Origin: Roseiarcus sp963776665
Lineage (GTDB): Bacteria; Pseudomonadota; Alphaproteobacteria; Rhizobiales; Beijerinckiaceae
Direction of reading: 5' to 3'
NCBI GenBank assembly: GCA_963776665.1
Contig: CAVZNQ010000017.1
Location: 186,001 to 250,000 of the forward strand
DNA length: 64,000 bases
Positions 1-7,900 of the stretch are shown piece by piece; the first letter of the stretch is position 1; every line of letters begins with the position of its first letter. Under the pieces are notes generated by a model, which had not been told where the DNA came from, did no database searches, and worked only from the letters and a program-made list of their open reading frames with translations. The position numbers and the translations under genes were made by a program.

Positions 1-130
1 TCTGGCTCGTAAGCGGCCTCAGGGCTTCGACCATCCCCGTTTCCCAATCGATGAGCGTGCCGTAGCAATCGAAGGTAAGGGCTTCGAAGTCGGTGAGCTT
101 CGGCGGCGAATCTGCGCTCAAGGCTGACAA
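1..130 (-). CDS. HAD-superfamily hydrolase, haloacid dehalogenase type II-like (N-terminal part)
   Basis: Only the first 43 codons are in the window; the gene runs off the left edge. Reading from a TTG at 130 gives a leader and then FEALTFDCYGTLIDWETG, which is HAD motif I with the nucleophile in the DCYGTL form typical of type II haloacid dehalogenases. That family hydrolyses 2-haloacids or, in many relatives, phosphate esters; the substrate cannot be told from this piece. No ATG lies in frame upstream, so the TTG start is inferred. It precedes the tRNA-Ala gene and is read away from it in the same direction. Confidence 0.7.
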   Translation of the reverse strand, partial: MSALSADSPPKLTDFEALTFDCYGTLIDWETGMVEALRPLTSQ

Positions 131-153
131 CGTGAGTGATTTCTAAGAATTGG

Positions 154-229
<76 letters not shown>

Positions 230-366
230 GTTTTCCAAACCTCGCAGTCGCGGCTCCGATTGGGCGAAGCGCGCCTTATTCTCAGGCGCGGGGGTATAAA
301 CGCAAACTGGCGCCGGCCACAAGGGCCGCGGGCGGAAAAAAGCCCGGACGTCGGCTGAGGGCGGGC

Positions 367-744
367 TCAGGTTTCCTCGTCGGGGGCGATGTCGCCGTCG
401 ATGAGGTTGGTGACGTCGTCGTCGTCTTCCTCTTCCTCTTCCAGGAACGGATCGTCCGGCGCATCGTCGTCGGCCTCCTCGACATCGATGTCGTCGACGA
501 CCGGCTCGGCGGCTTTCTCCTCGCTGGCCTCGACCTCGTCGAGCGACACGATGTCAACCCCGGCCGGCGCCGCAAGCTCGGTCTCCTCTTCCTCGGGTTT
601 GGCTGCCGGCCGTGCTCGCGCCGTCGCAGCGCCCAGAAAGATGGTGCCGCATTTCGGGCAGACAATCGGATCTTTGTTGAGGTCGAAGAATTTTGCGCCG
701 CAGTTCTGGCACTGGCGCTTGGTTCCGAGTTCGACTTTGGCCAC
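367..744 (-). CDS. TIGR02300 family zinc-ribbon protein with acidic tail
   Basis: A 125-residue protein. The N-terminus has KRQCQNCGAKFFDLNKDP followed by CPKC, a four-cysteine zinc ribbon with the FYDLN-like signature that defines the TIGR02300 family of alphaproteobacteria. The rest is low complexity and extremely acidic, with runs of Glu and Asp over residues 85-125. The biochemical role of the family is unknown. It lies back to back with aroA, an arrangement often conserved in Hyphomicrobiales. The gene is complete and its start ATG at 744 fits the family. Confidence 0.9.
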   Translation of the reverse strand: MAKVELGTKRQCQNCGAKFFDLNKDPIVCPKCGTIFLGAATARARPAAKPEEEETELAAPAGVDIVSLDEVEASEEKAAEPVVDDIDVEEADDDAPDDPFLEEEEEDDDDVTNLIDGDIAPDEET

Positions 745-918
745 TGCGGTGAATTCCCCGGGGCTGGAGGGCGGTCTTCAGGACCGCCCCGTTAGTCGCC
801 GCTCCCGGTCGTGTCAATGCGCTTTTCTCGACGGTCGACAGGGCCAAATGGCGGTGATAGGAGCGCGGGCCGCGGCCTGCGCGCGGCCACGCCGCCCTGG
901 CCGGAAGGAAGCGCCTCC

Positions 919-2262
919 GTGTCCGCTCATTCGTCGCACTCCCGCGTTGCGTCGCCCCTTAGCGCCGTCCGCGCGAGACCGCTCAAGGGCCGGGTCAGGC
1001 CGCCCGGCGACAAGTCGATCTCGCATCGCGCCTTCCTGTTTGGCCTGCTGGCCTGCGGCGAAACGAAGGTCGAGGGGCTGCTCGAGGGCGACGACGTCCT
1101 CGGGACCGGAAAGGCCTGCCAGGCGCTCGGCGCGGTCCTCGAGCGCACCGGGCCCGGCAAATGGCGGATTCGCGGTCCGGGGCTCGGCGCGATCCTGCCC
1201 CCGCGCGAAACCCTCGATTTCGGCAATGCGGGGACCGGCTCGCGGCTGATGATGGGGGTCGTCGGCGGCCACGGAATTACTGCGACCTTCGACGGCGACG
1301 CCTCGCTCCGCAAGCGGCCGATGCGGCGCATCCTCGATCCGCTCAGGCTGATGGGCGCCCAAATTCTGTCCGAGGCCGATGGCGGGCGCTGTCCGATCGT
1401 GCTCAAGGGCGCCCGCGATCCGGCGCCGATCGAATATCGCACGCCCGTCGCCTCGGCGCAGATCAAATCGGCCATCCTTCTCGCCGGCCTCAACGCTCGG
1501 GGGAAAACCACCGTGATCGAGGCTGAGGCCTCGCGCGACCATACCGAGAAGATGCTTGGCTATTTCGGCGCCGAGGTCAGCGTCGCGCTCGAGGGCGACG
1601 GGCGGCGGATTACGCTCGTCGGCCGGCCGGAATTGCGGCCCGCGACCGTCGTCGTTCCCGCCGATCCTTCCTCGGCCGCGTTCCCGATTGTCGCCGCGCT
1701 GATCGTTCCGGGTTCCGACATCGTCGTCGAAGGCGTGATGATGAACCCGCTTCGGACCGGGCTTCTCACGACGCTGGCTGAGATGGGCGCCCATATCGAG
1801 ACGCTCGACCGGCGCCTGGAGGGCGGCGAGGAGGTCGCGGACTTGCGGGTGCGCAATGGGACATTGCGCGGGGTCGACGTTCCGGCCGCCCGCGCGCCCT
1901 CGATGATCGACGAATATCCGATCCTCGCCGTCGCCGCCGCTTTCGCCTCCGGCTCGACCCGCATGCGGGGCTTGAGCGAGCTCAGGGTGAAAGAGAGCGA
2001 CCGTCTCGCCGCCGTCGCCGCTGGCCTCAAGGCCGCCGGCGTCGATTGCGCGATCGAGGGCGACGATCTGATCGTCGAAGGCGGGCGGCCGCGTGGCGGA
2101 GGAATGGTCGCGACCCACATGGATCACCGGATCGCGATGAGCTTCCTGATCATGGGGCTCGCCAGCCTCGAGCCGATGGCGATCGACGACGCCGCGATGA
2201 TCGCGACCAGCTTCCCCGAATTCCGCCCGACGATGGAGCGGTTGGGCGCGAAATTCGGGTGA
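919..2262 (+). CDS. aroA: 3-phosphoshikimate 1-carboxyvinyltransferase (EPSP synthase)
   Basis: Sixth step of the shikimate pathway: it joins phosphoenolpyruvate to shikimate 3-phosphate in the cytoplasm. Visible signatures are DKSISHRAFLFGLLA near the N-terminus, LDFGNAGTGSRLMMG, the RKRPM loop, and LRVKESDRLAA near the C-terminus. I chose the GTG at 919 because GGAAGGAAG lies just upstream and the resulting 447 residues match the family length; an in-frame ATG at 811 would add a non-conserved leader. The active-site loop has the GNAGTGSR form of class II, glyphosate-tolerant enzymes. In relatives cmk and rpsA usually follow; here they do not. Confidence 0.95.
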   Translation: MSAHSSHSRVASPLSAVRARPLKGRVRPPGDKSISHRAFLFGLLACGETKVEGLLEGDDVLGTGKACQALGAVLERTGPGKWRIRGPGLGAILPPRETLDFGNAGTGSRLMMGVVGGHGITATFDGDASLRKRPMRRILDPLRLMGAQILSEADGGRCPIVLKGARDPAPIEYRTPVASAQIKSAILLAGLNARGKTTVIEAEASRDHTEKMLGYFGAEVSVALEGDGRRITLVGRPELRPATVVVPADPSSAAFPIVAALIVPGSDIVVEGVMMNPLRTGLLTTLAEMGAHIETLDRRLEGGEEVADLRVRNGTLRGVDVPAARAPSMIDEYPILAVAAAFASGSTRMRGLSELRVKESDRLAAVAAGLKAAGVDCAIEGDDLIVEGGRPRGGGMVATHMDHRIAMSFLIMGLASLEPMAIDDAAMIATSFPEFRPTMERLGAKFG

Positions 2263-2398
2263 GGGCGGGCTTCCGCCGCGAAGAGGTCTCGGCCCAGGCG
2301 ACAGGCGATTAGCCAGCGCCATTCCCTCTCACGCCAGCGAAGCCCGCGTGAAGACAACGGCGACGCTCGTTGGCGCCGATTGCCGCAGCGCTCAGCCC

Positions 2399-3531
2399 TC
2401 ACGCGCTCGCGCGACCCGCGTCCATCGCGACCCACCGTCCCTCCCGGCTCGATCGGGCGATCGCGTGAATGGTCCGCTCGATCGCAAGCCCCGCCTCGAA
2501 GTCGATGGTCAGCGACGGCTTCCCTTCGATGCGGTTGAGGAGTTCGTGGGCCTCGACGATCTTGAGATCGTTGAAGCCCATCTGATGACCCGACGCGACG
2601 ATGAACCGCTCGTAGGGCGGATGCGCCGGGCCCATCAGTATCTGCCGGAACCCCTGCTCCTCCGCCGGGCCATCGGCGACATAGACGTCCGACCTCGTTG
2701 AACCGCTCCTGGTCGAATGTGATCGCGCCCCGGACCCCGAACGCCTGCAATTGCAGGCGTCCCTTGCGGCCCCAGGCGCAACGATTGACCTGAATCGTCC
2801 CCGACGCGCCGTCCTCCATCCTCAGAAGCGCGGTCGCGATGTCGAAGGTCTCGACCGCCCGGCGTCCGCCGCCGTCCGGCCGGTCGGCATAGGGCTTGCT
2901 CATCTCGCCGAACACTGTCGCTCGGGAGGCCGATCAGGGTCGAGATCAGGCTCAAGGGGTGGACGGCGAAATCATCGAGGGCGCCATAGCCGGCGCTCGC
3001 CTGACTGCGCCAGGAAAACGGCGCCTCGGCGTCGGCCATGTAGTCCTCGTCCATTTCGATGCGGAAATGGTTAAGTCGCCCGATCGCGCCGCTCTTGAGC
3101 AGTTTGCCGATGAAGCGGGCGGCCGGGCTCTGGATGTAGTTATAGCCAAGGATCGCGACCTTGCCCGAGGCGCGGGCCGCAGCCGCCATTCGCTCGGAAT
3201 CGGCGAGCGACGGCGCCATCGGCTTCTCGCACCAGACGTGCTTGCCCGCTTCGAGCGCCGCAATCGCCATCGGCGCGTGAAGGGCGTTGGGCGTCGTGAT
3301 CGAGACCACTTCGACTGCAGGATCGGCGATCAGCGCCCGCCAGTCGGCGGTCGAGGCGTCGAAGCCGAACTCGTCGGCGCGCCGCCGCGCCAGCCCTTCC
3401 TCCACCTCGCACAGCATGACGCGCCGCACGACCGGCCCGTCGCCGAACGCCGCGCGAACCCCGGTCCAGGCCAGCGCATGACACTTGCCCATGTAGCCCG
3501 TGCCGATCAGTCCGACGCCGATCGTGCGCAT
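2399..3531 (-). pseudogene. Gfo/Idh/MocA family oxidoreductase, two frameshifts
   Basis: An NAD(P)-dependent sugar or cyclitol dehydrogenase family protein. The N-terminus VGLIGTGYMGKCHALAW is the Rossmann dinucleotide-binding loop, and CEKPMAPS is the family EKP motif with the catalytic lysine. The reading frame shifts after LIGLPSD near 2916 and again after FNEV near 2689. Removing one base at each place restores a 376-residue protein, the normal length. Both are single-base insertions and may be sequencing errors rather than true decay. It is divergent from the RpiR regulator gene at 3667, which suggests a sugar or inositol catabolic unit controlled by it. Confidence 0.8.
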
Positions 3532-3666
3532 GACTTCGCCTCCTGAAATGCGCGCGCCGGTAGCCCGCGCCTCGCGGCCAATACAAATATTTCATCTGCT
3601 ACACAAATTGGAATATCTATTCTATTGTAACGACCGGGGCCAAGCGCGGCGGGGGCAAGGAGAACG
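3532..3666. promoter_or_regulatory. Divergent intergenic region between Gfo/Idh gene and rpiR-like gene
   Basis: This 135-base stretch is much richer in A+T than its surroundings (about 3580-3635), as expected for divergent promoters. TATTCTATTGTAAC near 3619 resembles a -10 region for the rightward gene. RpiR family regulators usually bind between themselves and the target. No convincing operator palindrome was seen. Confidence 0.35.
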
Positions 3667-4656
3667 ATGAGCGCCGACTCGACGATCGAACCGCCGGAGA
3701 GCTTCGATGCGCTCGAGCGTCGCCTGATCGAGATCGAGCCGCATCTGCCCAAGCGCCTTCGGCAGGCTGCAGCTTTCGCGCTCGCCCATCCCGACGAGTT
3801 CGCGCTTGGCACCGCCGCGGCCCTGGCCCGCAGCGCCGAGGTCCAGGCTTCGACCCTGGTGCGCTTCGCCCAGACGTTGGGCTTCGCCGGTTTCTCCGAG
3901 CTCCAGGAGGTATTTCGCGCCCGCCTTCGCAACCGCTGGCCGGACTATTCCCAGCGCCTCAAGGCGCTGCAGCAGGACGCGCGCGACAGCGGCGATCCCA
4001 CCCACCTCCTGTTGGGATTCGCCGACTCCGCGGCGGCGTCGATCGGGCGGCTGCGCGAAGCGGTCCAGCGGCGCGAGCTCGATCGGGCGGTCAGCCTCTT
4101 GGCCGCCGCCCGGACCATCCACTGCCTCGGCCAGCGGCGGTCGTTCTGCGTCGCCCATTATCTCACCTACGCCCTGTCCCAGCTCGGCATACCGGCGTCG
4201 CTCATCGACAACGTGGGCGGTCTCGGGCCTGAGGAGCTGGCGCAGGCCGGCGCGGGCGACGCCCTGATCGCGATCAGCTTCTCTCCCTATGCGCCGTTCA
4301 CCGTCGATCTCGCCAAGCGGGCGCGGCGGGCCGGCGTTCCGATCGTCGTCGTCACCGACAGCGCGCTGTCGCCGCTCGCCGGCATCGCCGACGTCCGGTT
4401 CGAGATCGTCGAAAGCGACTTCGGCTCGTTCCGCTCGCTCGCGGCGACCTTCTGCCTGGCGATGACGCTCGCCGTTGCGGTCGGCGAGAAACGGGCGGAA
4501 GTCGGCGGCCTGATCCCTTTACTCGGCCAACGCCTGCCTGGCGGCGAAGGCGACCCTCGGCACGAGGAACGCCGCGACGGCGACCATGAGCGCAATCGCG
4601 AACATCGACACGAAGGTGAGGTGGAGGGACTGTTCGAGCGCCGCCTGAAGCCCTGA
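3667..4656 (+). CDS. MurR/RpiR family transcriptional regulator
   Basis: Residues 15-90 form the RpiR N-terminal HTH (LPKRLRQAAAFALAHPDEFA ... SAEVQASTLVRFAQTLGFAG). Residues 125-265 form a SIS sugar-isomerase domain that binds phosphosugars (CLGQRRSF, AISFSPYAPF, VVVTDSALSPLA). Such proteins repress sugar or inositol catabolic genes until a phosphosugar effector binds. The conserved part ends near AVAVGEKRAE (about residue 280). The last 45 residues are unlike the family and lie antisense to the end of the MFS gene. In the next frame a TGA occurs at 4512-4514, so one missing base near 4490 may have extended the reading frame. Confidence 0.85.
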   Translation: MSADSTIEPPESFDALERRLIEIEPHLPKRLRQAAAFALAHPDEFALGTAAALARSAEVQASTLVRFAQTLGFAGFSELQEVFRARLRNRWPDYSQRLKALQQDARDSGDPTHLLLGFADSAAASIGRLREAVQRRELDRAVSLLAAARTIHCLGQRRSFCVAHYLTYALSQLGIPASLIDNVGGLGPEELAQAGAGDALIAISFSPYAPFTVDLAKRARRAGVPIVVVTDSALSPLAGIADVRFEIVESDFGSFRSLAATFCLAMTLAVAVGEKRAEVGGLIPLLGQRLPGGEGDPRHEERRDGDHERNREHRHEGEVEGLFERRLKP

Positions 4657-5985
4657 ATCGACGCCGCCGCCACCCGAACCGCGCTCCAGCAACCGCCGAA
4701 GCTCGTCTGAGGTCACAGCGCCGACGCCGCCGGCATGCAGGAGGCCAAAATTGAGCACGGCGCCGAACACCGTCGCCCCGAAAGTGCTTCCGAGGCTCCG
4801 CGCAAACAGGAACGACGCCGTCACGCTGCCGCGCTCGGACCAATCGACGATCTCCTGGATGAGGATGATCGAGGCGCTCGACAAGAGGCCCATGCCCAGA
4901 CCCACGATCGCGGAGCCGACGCCGGCGACGACGGGCGAACTCTCCCGGCTGATAGCCACGAAGACGAGCGCGCCGGCCGGAATCAGCGCGCCTCCGACGC
5001 GAAGCACCGGGCGCACGCCGAATCGCTTGAAGAAGCGCACGCCCACGGTCGCCCCGACCGGCCAGCCCATCACCATCGCCGAAAGCGCGAAGCCGGCGAC
5101 CAGCGGGGAATCCTGCATCACGCCCTGGACGAACACCGGCAGGAACGAGGTGAGGCCGATCATCACCATGCCGCAGAGCAGAGAGGCGGCGTTGGCGGCC
5201 GCGATCGGCCGGCGCCCCCAGAGCTCGAGCGAGATCATCGGCTCGGGCGAGCGGCGCTCCTGGAAGACGAAGAGCGCCGTGGCTATGATCGCTACCGCGG
5301 TGATGAGCGAGATCTCGTAGCGGCCCGAGGTCGAGAATGCGGTCAGGTCCGCCATGATCGCGGCGATGGCGACGGTGAAGATGGCCGCGCTCAGGTGGTC
5401 GATGCGGCCGCGGCCCCGTGAGCGCGTCTCGTGCAGGTAGGCGAAGAAGCCGGCCGCGGCGAGCGCGCCGACCGGCAGGTTCATCCAGAAGATCCAGGCC
5501 CAGGAGAAATGCTGGATGATGAGGCCGCCGGCGAGCGGCCCCAGCACCGCCGACAAAGCCCAGACGCTCGCCAGCCAGCCCTGGATTTTCGCCCGCTCGT
5601 GGGCCGAATAGAGGTCGCCGACAATGGTCATGGCGGTCGGCTGCACCGCGCCCGCGCCGATTCCCTGCACCAGCCGGAAGGCGATCAGCGACGGCATCGA
5701 CCATGCGAATCCGCACAGGATCGAACCAACGAGAAAGATCGCGATCCCGACCAGCATCACCGTCTTGCGTCCAGCAAGATCCGCGAGCTTGCCGAACACC
5801 ACGGTCGTCGCGGTCTGGGTCAGGAGGAACGCCGAGAAAACCCAGCTATAGAGCTGCAGGGCGCCAAGCTGGCCGACGATCTGCGGCATGGCGGTCGAGA
5901 CGATGGTGGCTTCGATCGCGATCATGAAATTCGCCGCCATCACGGCGGCGAGCACGAGCGGTCGGTGAGTCTGAAGGGAGGGCAT
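4519..5985 (-). CDS. MFS transporter, DHA2 (14-TM) drug:H+ antiporter family
   Basis: A 488-residue inner-membrane protein with about 14 hydrophobic segments. The start matches EmrB/QacA proteins: ANFMIAIEATIVSTAMPQIV carries the motif-C-like and D1 region of DHA2 exporters. GKLADLAGRK is MFS motif A in the loop between helices 2 and 3. I chose the ATG at 5985; an upstream TTG at 6024 is possible but adds a non-conserved stretch. It is likely a multidrug or organic anion exporter. No MFP partner (EmrA) gene is adjacent. Its 3' end overlaps the end of the convergent RpiR reading frame. Confidence 0.88.
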   Translation of the reverse strand: MPSLQTHRPLVLAAVMAANFMIAIEATIVSTAMPQIVGQLGALQLYSWVFSAFLLTQTATTVVFGKLADLAGRKTVMLVGIAIFLVGSILCGFAWSMPSLIAFRLVQGIGAGAVQPTAMTIVGDLYSAHERAKIQGWLASVWALSAVLGPLAGGLIIQHFSWAWIFWMNLPVGALAAAGFFAYLHETRSRGRGRIDHLSAAIFTVAIAAIMADLTAFSTSGRYEISLITAVAIIATALFVFQERRSPEPMISLELWGRRPIAAANAASLLCGMVMIGLTSFLPVFVQGVMQDSPLVAGFALSAMVMGWPVGATVGVRFFKRFGVRPVLRVGGALIPAGALVFVAISRESSPVVAGVGSAIVGLGMGLLSSASIILIQEIVDWSERGSVTASFLFARSLGSTFGATVFGAVLNFGLLHAGGVGAVTSDELRRLLERGSGGGGVDSGLQAALEQSLHLTFVSMFAIALMVAVAAFLVPRVAFAARQALAE

Positions 5986-6327
5986 GAGGCTTTCTTGGAA
6001 GGTTGCGCCCAACTTAATGGACAACCTGAGTCGGCGCCAATCGCGTTCGCGTGATGGAAGCAGCCGGGCCGCCGTTTCAGCGAAACCGATCTTGCGCTAG
6101 GCTGGCCGGTATGGTGGGAGGCGCTGATTTCCGAGGCCAGGCGACGCCGCAAGCGTAGGGGAAACAGGGCGGGCGGCGGCGAGAAGCCGGGACCGCCTCA
6201 GCCTCCGCAACCTTCGCCCGCAACCGGCGCCCCCACGGACGCCGACCAAGAACGAGCCGTCGCGGACCCGCGAGCCGTCGCGCTGCGCGACCGCGGCGAG
6301 ACGGCGATCAGAAGTTTCCTCACCTTC

Positions 6328-6804
6328 TTGGCCGGCGCGCCCCTGCTGCTGACGTTCGCGGAACTCCTCCGGTCGTTGTCGGACGACTGGCCCCGCTATT
6401 TCGGCAATGTGGCCGATCCGATGGAGAAAGTCCTTTCGCTTGCGGATCCCAAGCCCGTCTTTGCGCTGCAGGCGCTGACGCTCCTCCTCCGCGCCATCGC
6501 TCTTATCGCGAATAGATGGAGGGAGAACGAGCAGCTCTTCGACGCGCTCGACGCGCTCTATGCGGTGACGTTTTCGCTGCTTGGATTCTTTGCCGGCGCG
6601 GGCCTGAGCCTGGCGCTCTTCCAGTTCAACGTGACGCTGCTGACCGGCTCGATCGCGCTGGCCGTGGTGTCTTTTGTCGTCCTTGTGGGCTTCGACTTCC
6701 TTGAGCTGAGAATGACCCCGTTCCTGCAAAGCGCTCCCTACCGCACGGTCGTCGCGGTTCTCTATATCGTCTTCGCCGCCGTGACCCTTCTCACGAACAA
6801 ATAG
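6328..6804 (+). CDS. Hypothetical inner-membrane protein
   Basis: No family recognised. The protein has at least three hydrophobic helices, around residues 72-94, 98-122 and 135-155, and a charged loop RWRENEQLFDALDAL. The frame stays open upstream to before 6112 with an Arg/Pro-rich, low-complexity stretch, but no ATG or GTG occurs there, so the TTG at 6328 is only the first usable start. An ATG at 6111 is in another frame, so a lost base between 6111 and 6328 could hide the true N-terminus. It stands alone between the MFS gene and an aldo/keto reductase. Confidence 0.5.
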   Translation: MAGAPLLLTFAELLRSLSDDWPRYFGNVADPMEKVLSLADPKPVFALQALTLLLRAIALIANRWRENEQLFDALDALYAVTFSLLGFFAGAGLSLALFQFNVTLLTGSIALAVVSFVVLVGFDFLELRMTPFLQSAPYRTVVAVLYIVFAAVTLLTNK

Positions 6805-6913
6805 CCTTCACGGCGGCGCGTCCAACTGTGGGCCTGGGCGGGCCGAGCGTCATTTCTCAGTTCCGCGCCCGTCAAAAGTCCGCTACGTTTCGGCCACTTG
6901 AGAGAGATTTCCA

Positions 6914-7864
6914 ATGCAGCTTCGCCGCCTAGGACGCACCGATCTTTCCATCGCGCCGCTGGTTCTCGGCGGCAATGTGTTCGGCTGGACGGTGGACAAG
7001 AAGGCCTCCTTCGCGGTGCTCGATCGCTTTGCGGCGGCCGGCCTCAACGCCATCGACACCGCCGACGCCTATTCCACCTGGGTCCCGGGCAATGTGGGCG
7101 GCGAATCCGAGGCGATCATCGGCGAATGGATGAAGGCGCGCGGGAACCGCAGCCGCATCATTGTCGTCACCAAGGTCGGCTCGCCGATGGGCAAGGGCAA
7201 GGAGGGCCTCAAGGCGCGCTATATCGAGGAGGCGGCAGAGGCGTCGCTCAAGCGCCTTCAGACCGATGCGATCGACCTCTACCTTTCTCACTGGCCCGAC
7301 ATGGCGACGCCGTTCGAGGAGACGCTCGGGGCCTATCAGCGCCTGATCGAGAAGGGCAAGGTCCGCTGGTGCGGCGCCTCAAACCTGAGCGTCGCCCTGC
7401 TCGAAGCTGCGCTTGCGGCGTCGAAGGCGCGCGGCGGCCCGCGCTACGAAGTCCTTCAGCCGGAGTACAATCTCGCCGACCGCAAGGAGTTGGAGTCCGG
7501 GCTGGCCGAACTTTGCGCGCGCGAGGAGATCGGCGTCATCACCTATTTCAGCCTCGCCAAAGGCTTCCTCTCGGGCAAGTACCGCAACGAAGCGGACCTC
7601 GCCAAAAGCCCGCGCGGCGGAGCGGTCAAGACCTATCTCAATCCGCGCGGCTTTCGCATCCTCGCTGCGCTCGACAAGGTCGCGGGCGAGCACAAGGTCA
7701 AGCCCGCCGAGGTCGCGCTCGCCTGGATCATGGCGAGGCCGGGCGTCACCGCCCCGATCGCGAGCGCCACCTCGGTCGAACAGGTCGACAGCCTTGTCCG
7801 CGCGACCGAGCTCAAGCTGACGGAAGCCGACATGACGGCGCTCGAGGCGGCAAGCGCGCCCTGA
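6914..7864 (+). CDS. Aldo/keto reductase
   Basis: A 316-residue NADPH-dependent TIM-barrel oxidoreductase that reduces aldehydes or ketones. The catalytic tetrad can be placed: Asp and Tyr in NAIDTADAYS, Lys in VVTKVGSP, and His in DLYLSHWPD. The C-terminal cofactor region is LAWIMARPGVTAPIASATS, followed by conserved Val-Asp and Leu residues. Its length and the start MQLRRLGRTDLSIAPLVLGG are typical of the YajO/YccK-like group. It is a single gene, convergent with fadD. The substrate is not predictable. Confidence 0.9.
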   Translation: MQLRRLGRTDLSIAPLVLGGNVFGWTVDKKASFAVLDRFAAAGLNAIDTADAYSTWVPGNVGGESEAIIGEWMKARGNRSRIIVVTKVGSPMGKGKEGLKARYIEEAAEASLKRLQTDAIDLYLSHWPDMATPFEETLGAYQRLIEKGKVRWCGASNLSVALLEAALAASKARGGPRYEVLQPEYNLADRKELESGLAELCAREEIGVITYFSLAKGFLSGKYRNEADLAKSPRGGAVKTYLNPRGFRILAALDKVAGEHKVKPAEVALAWIMARPGVTAPIASATSVEQVDSLVRATELKLTEADMTALEAASAP

Positions 7865-7900
7865 GGCCCGCGCGAATTTCGTCGCCAGCGCGGAGGGGCC

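Noticed and set aside
814..2322. Antisense open frame covering aroA
   Set aside because: No recognisable domain; mirrors aroA codon bias.
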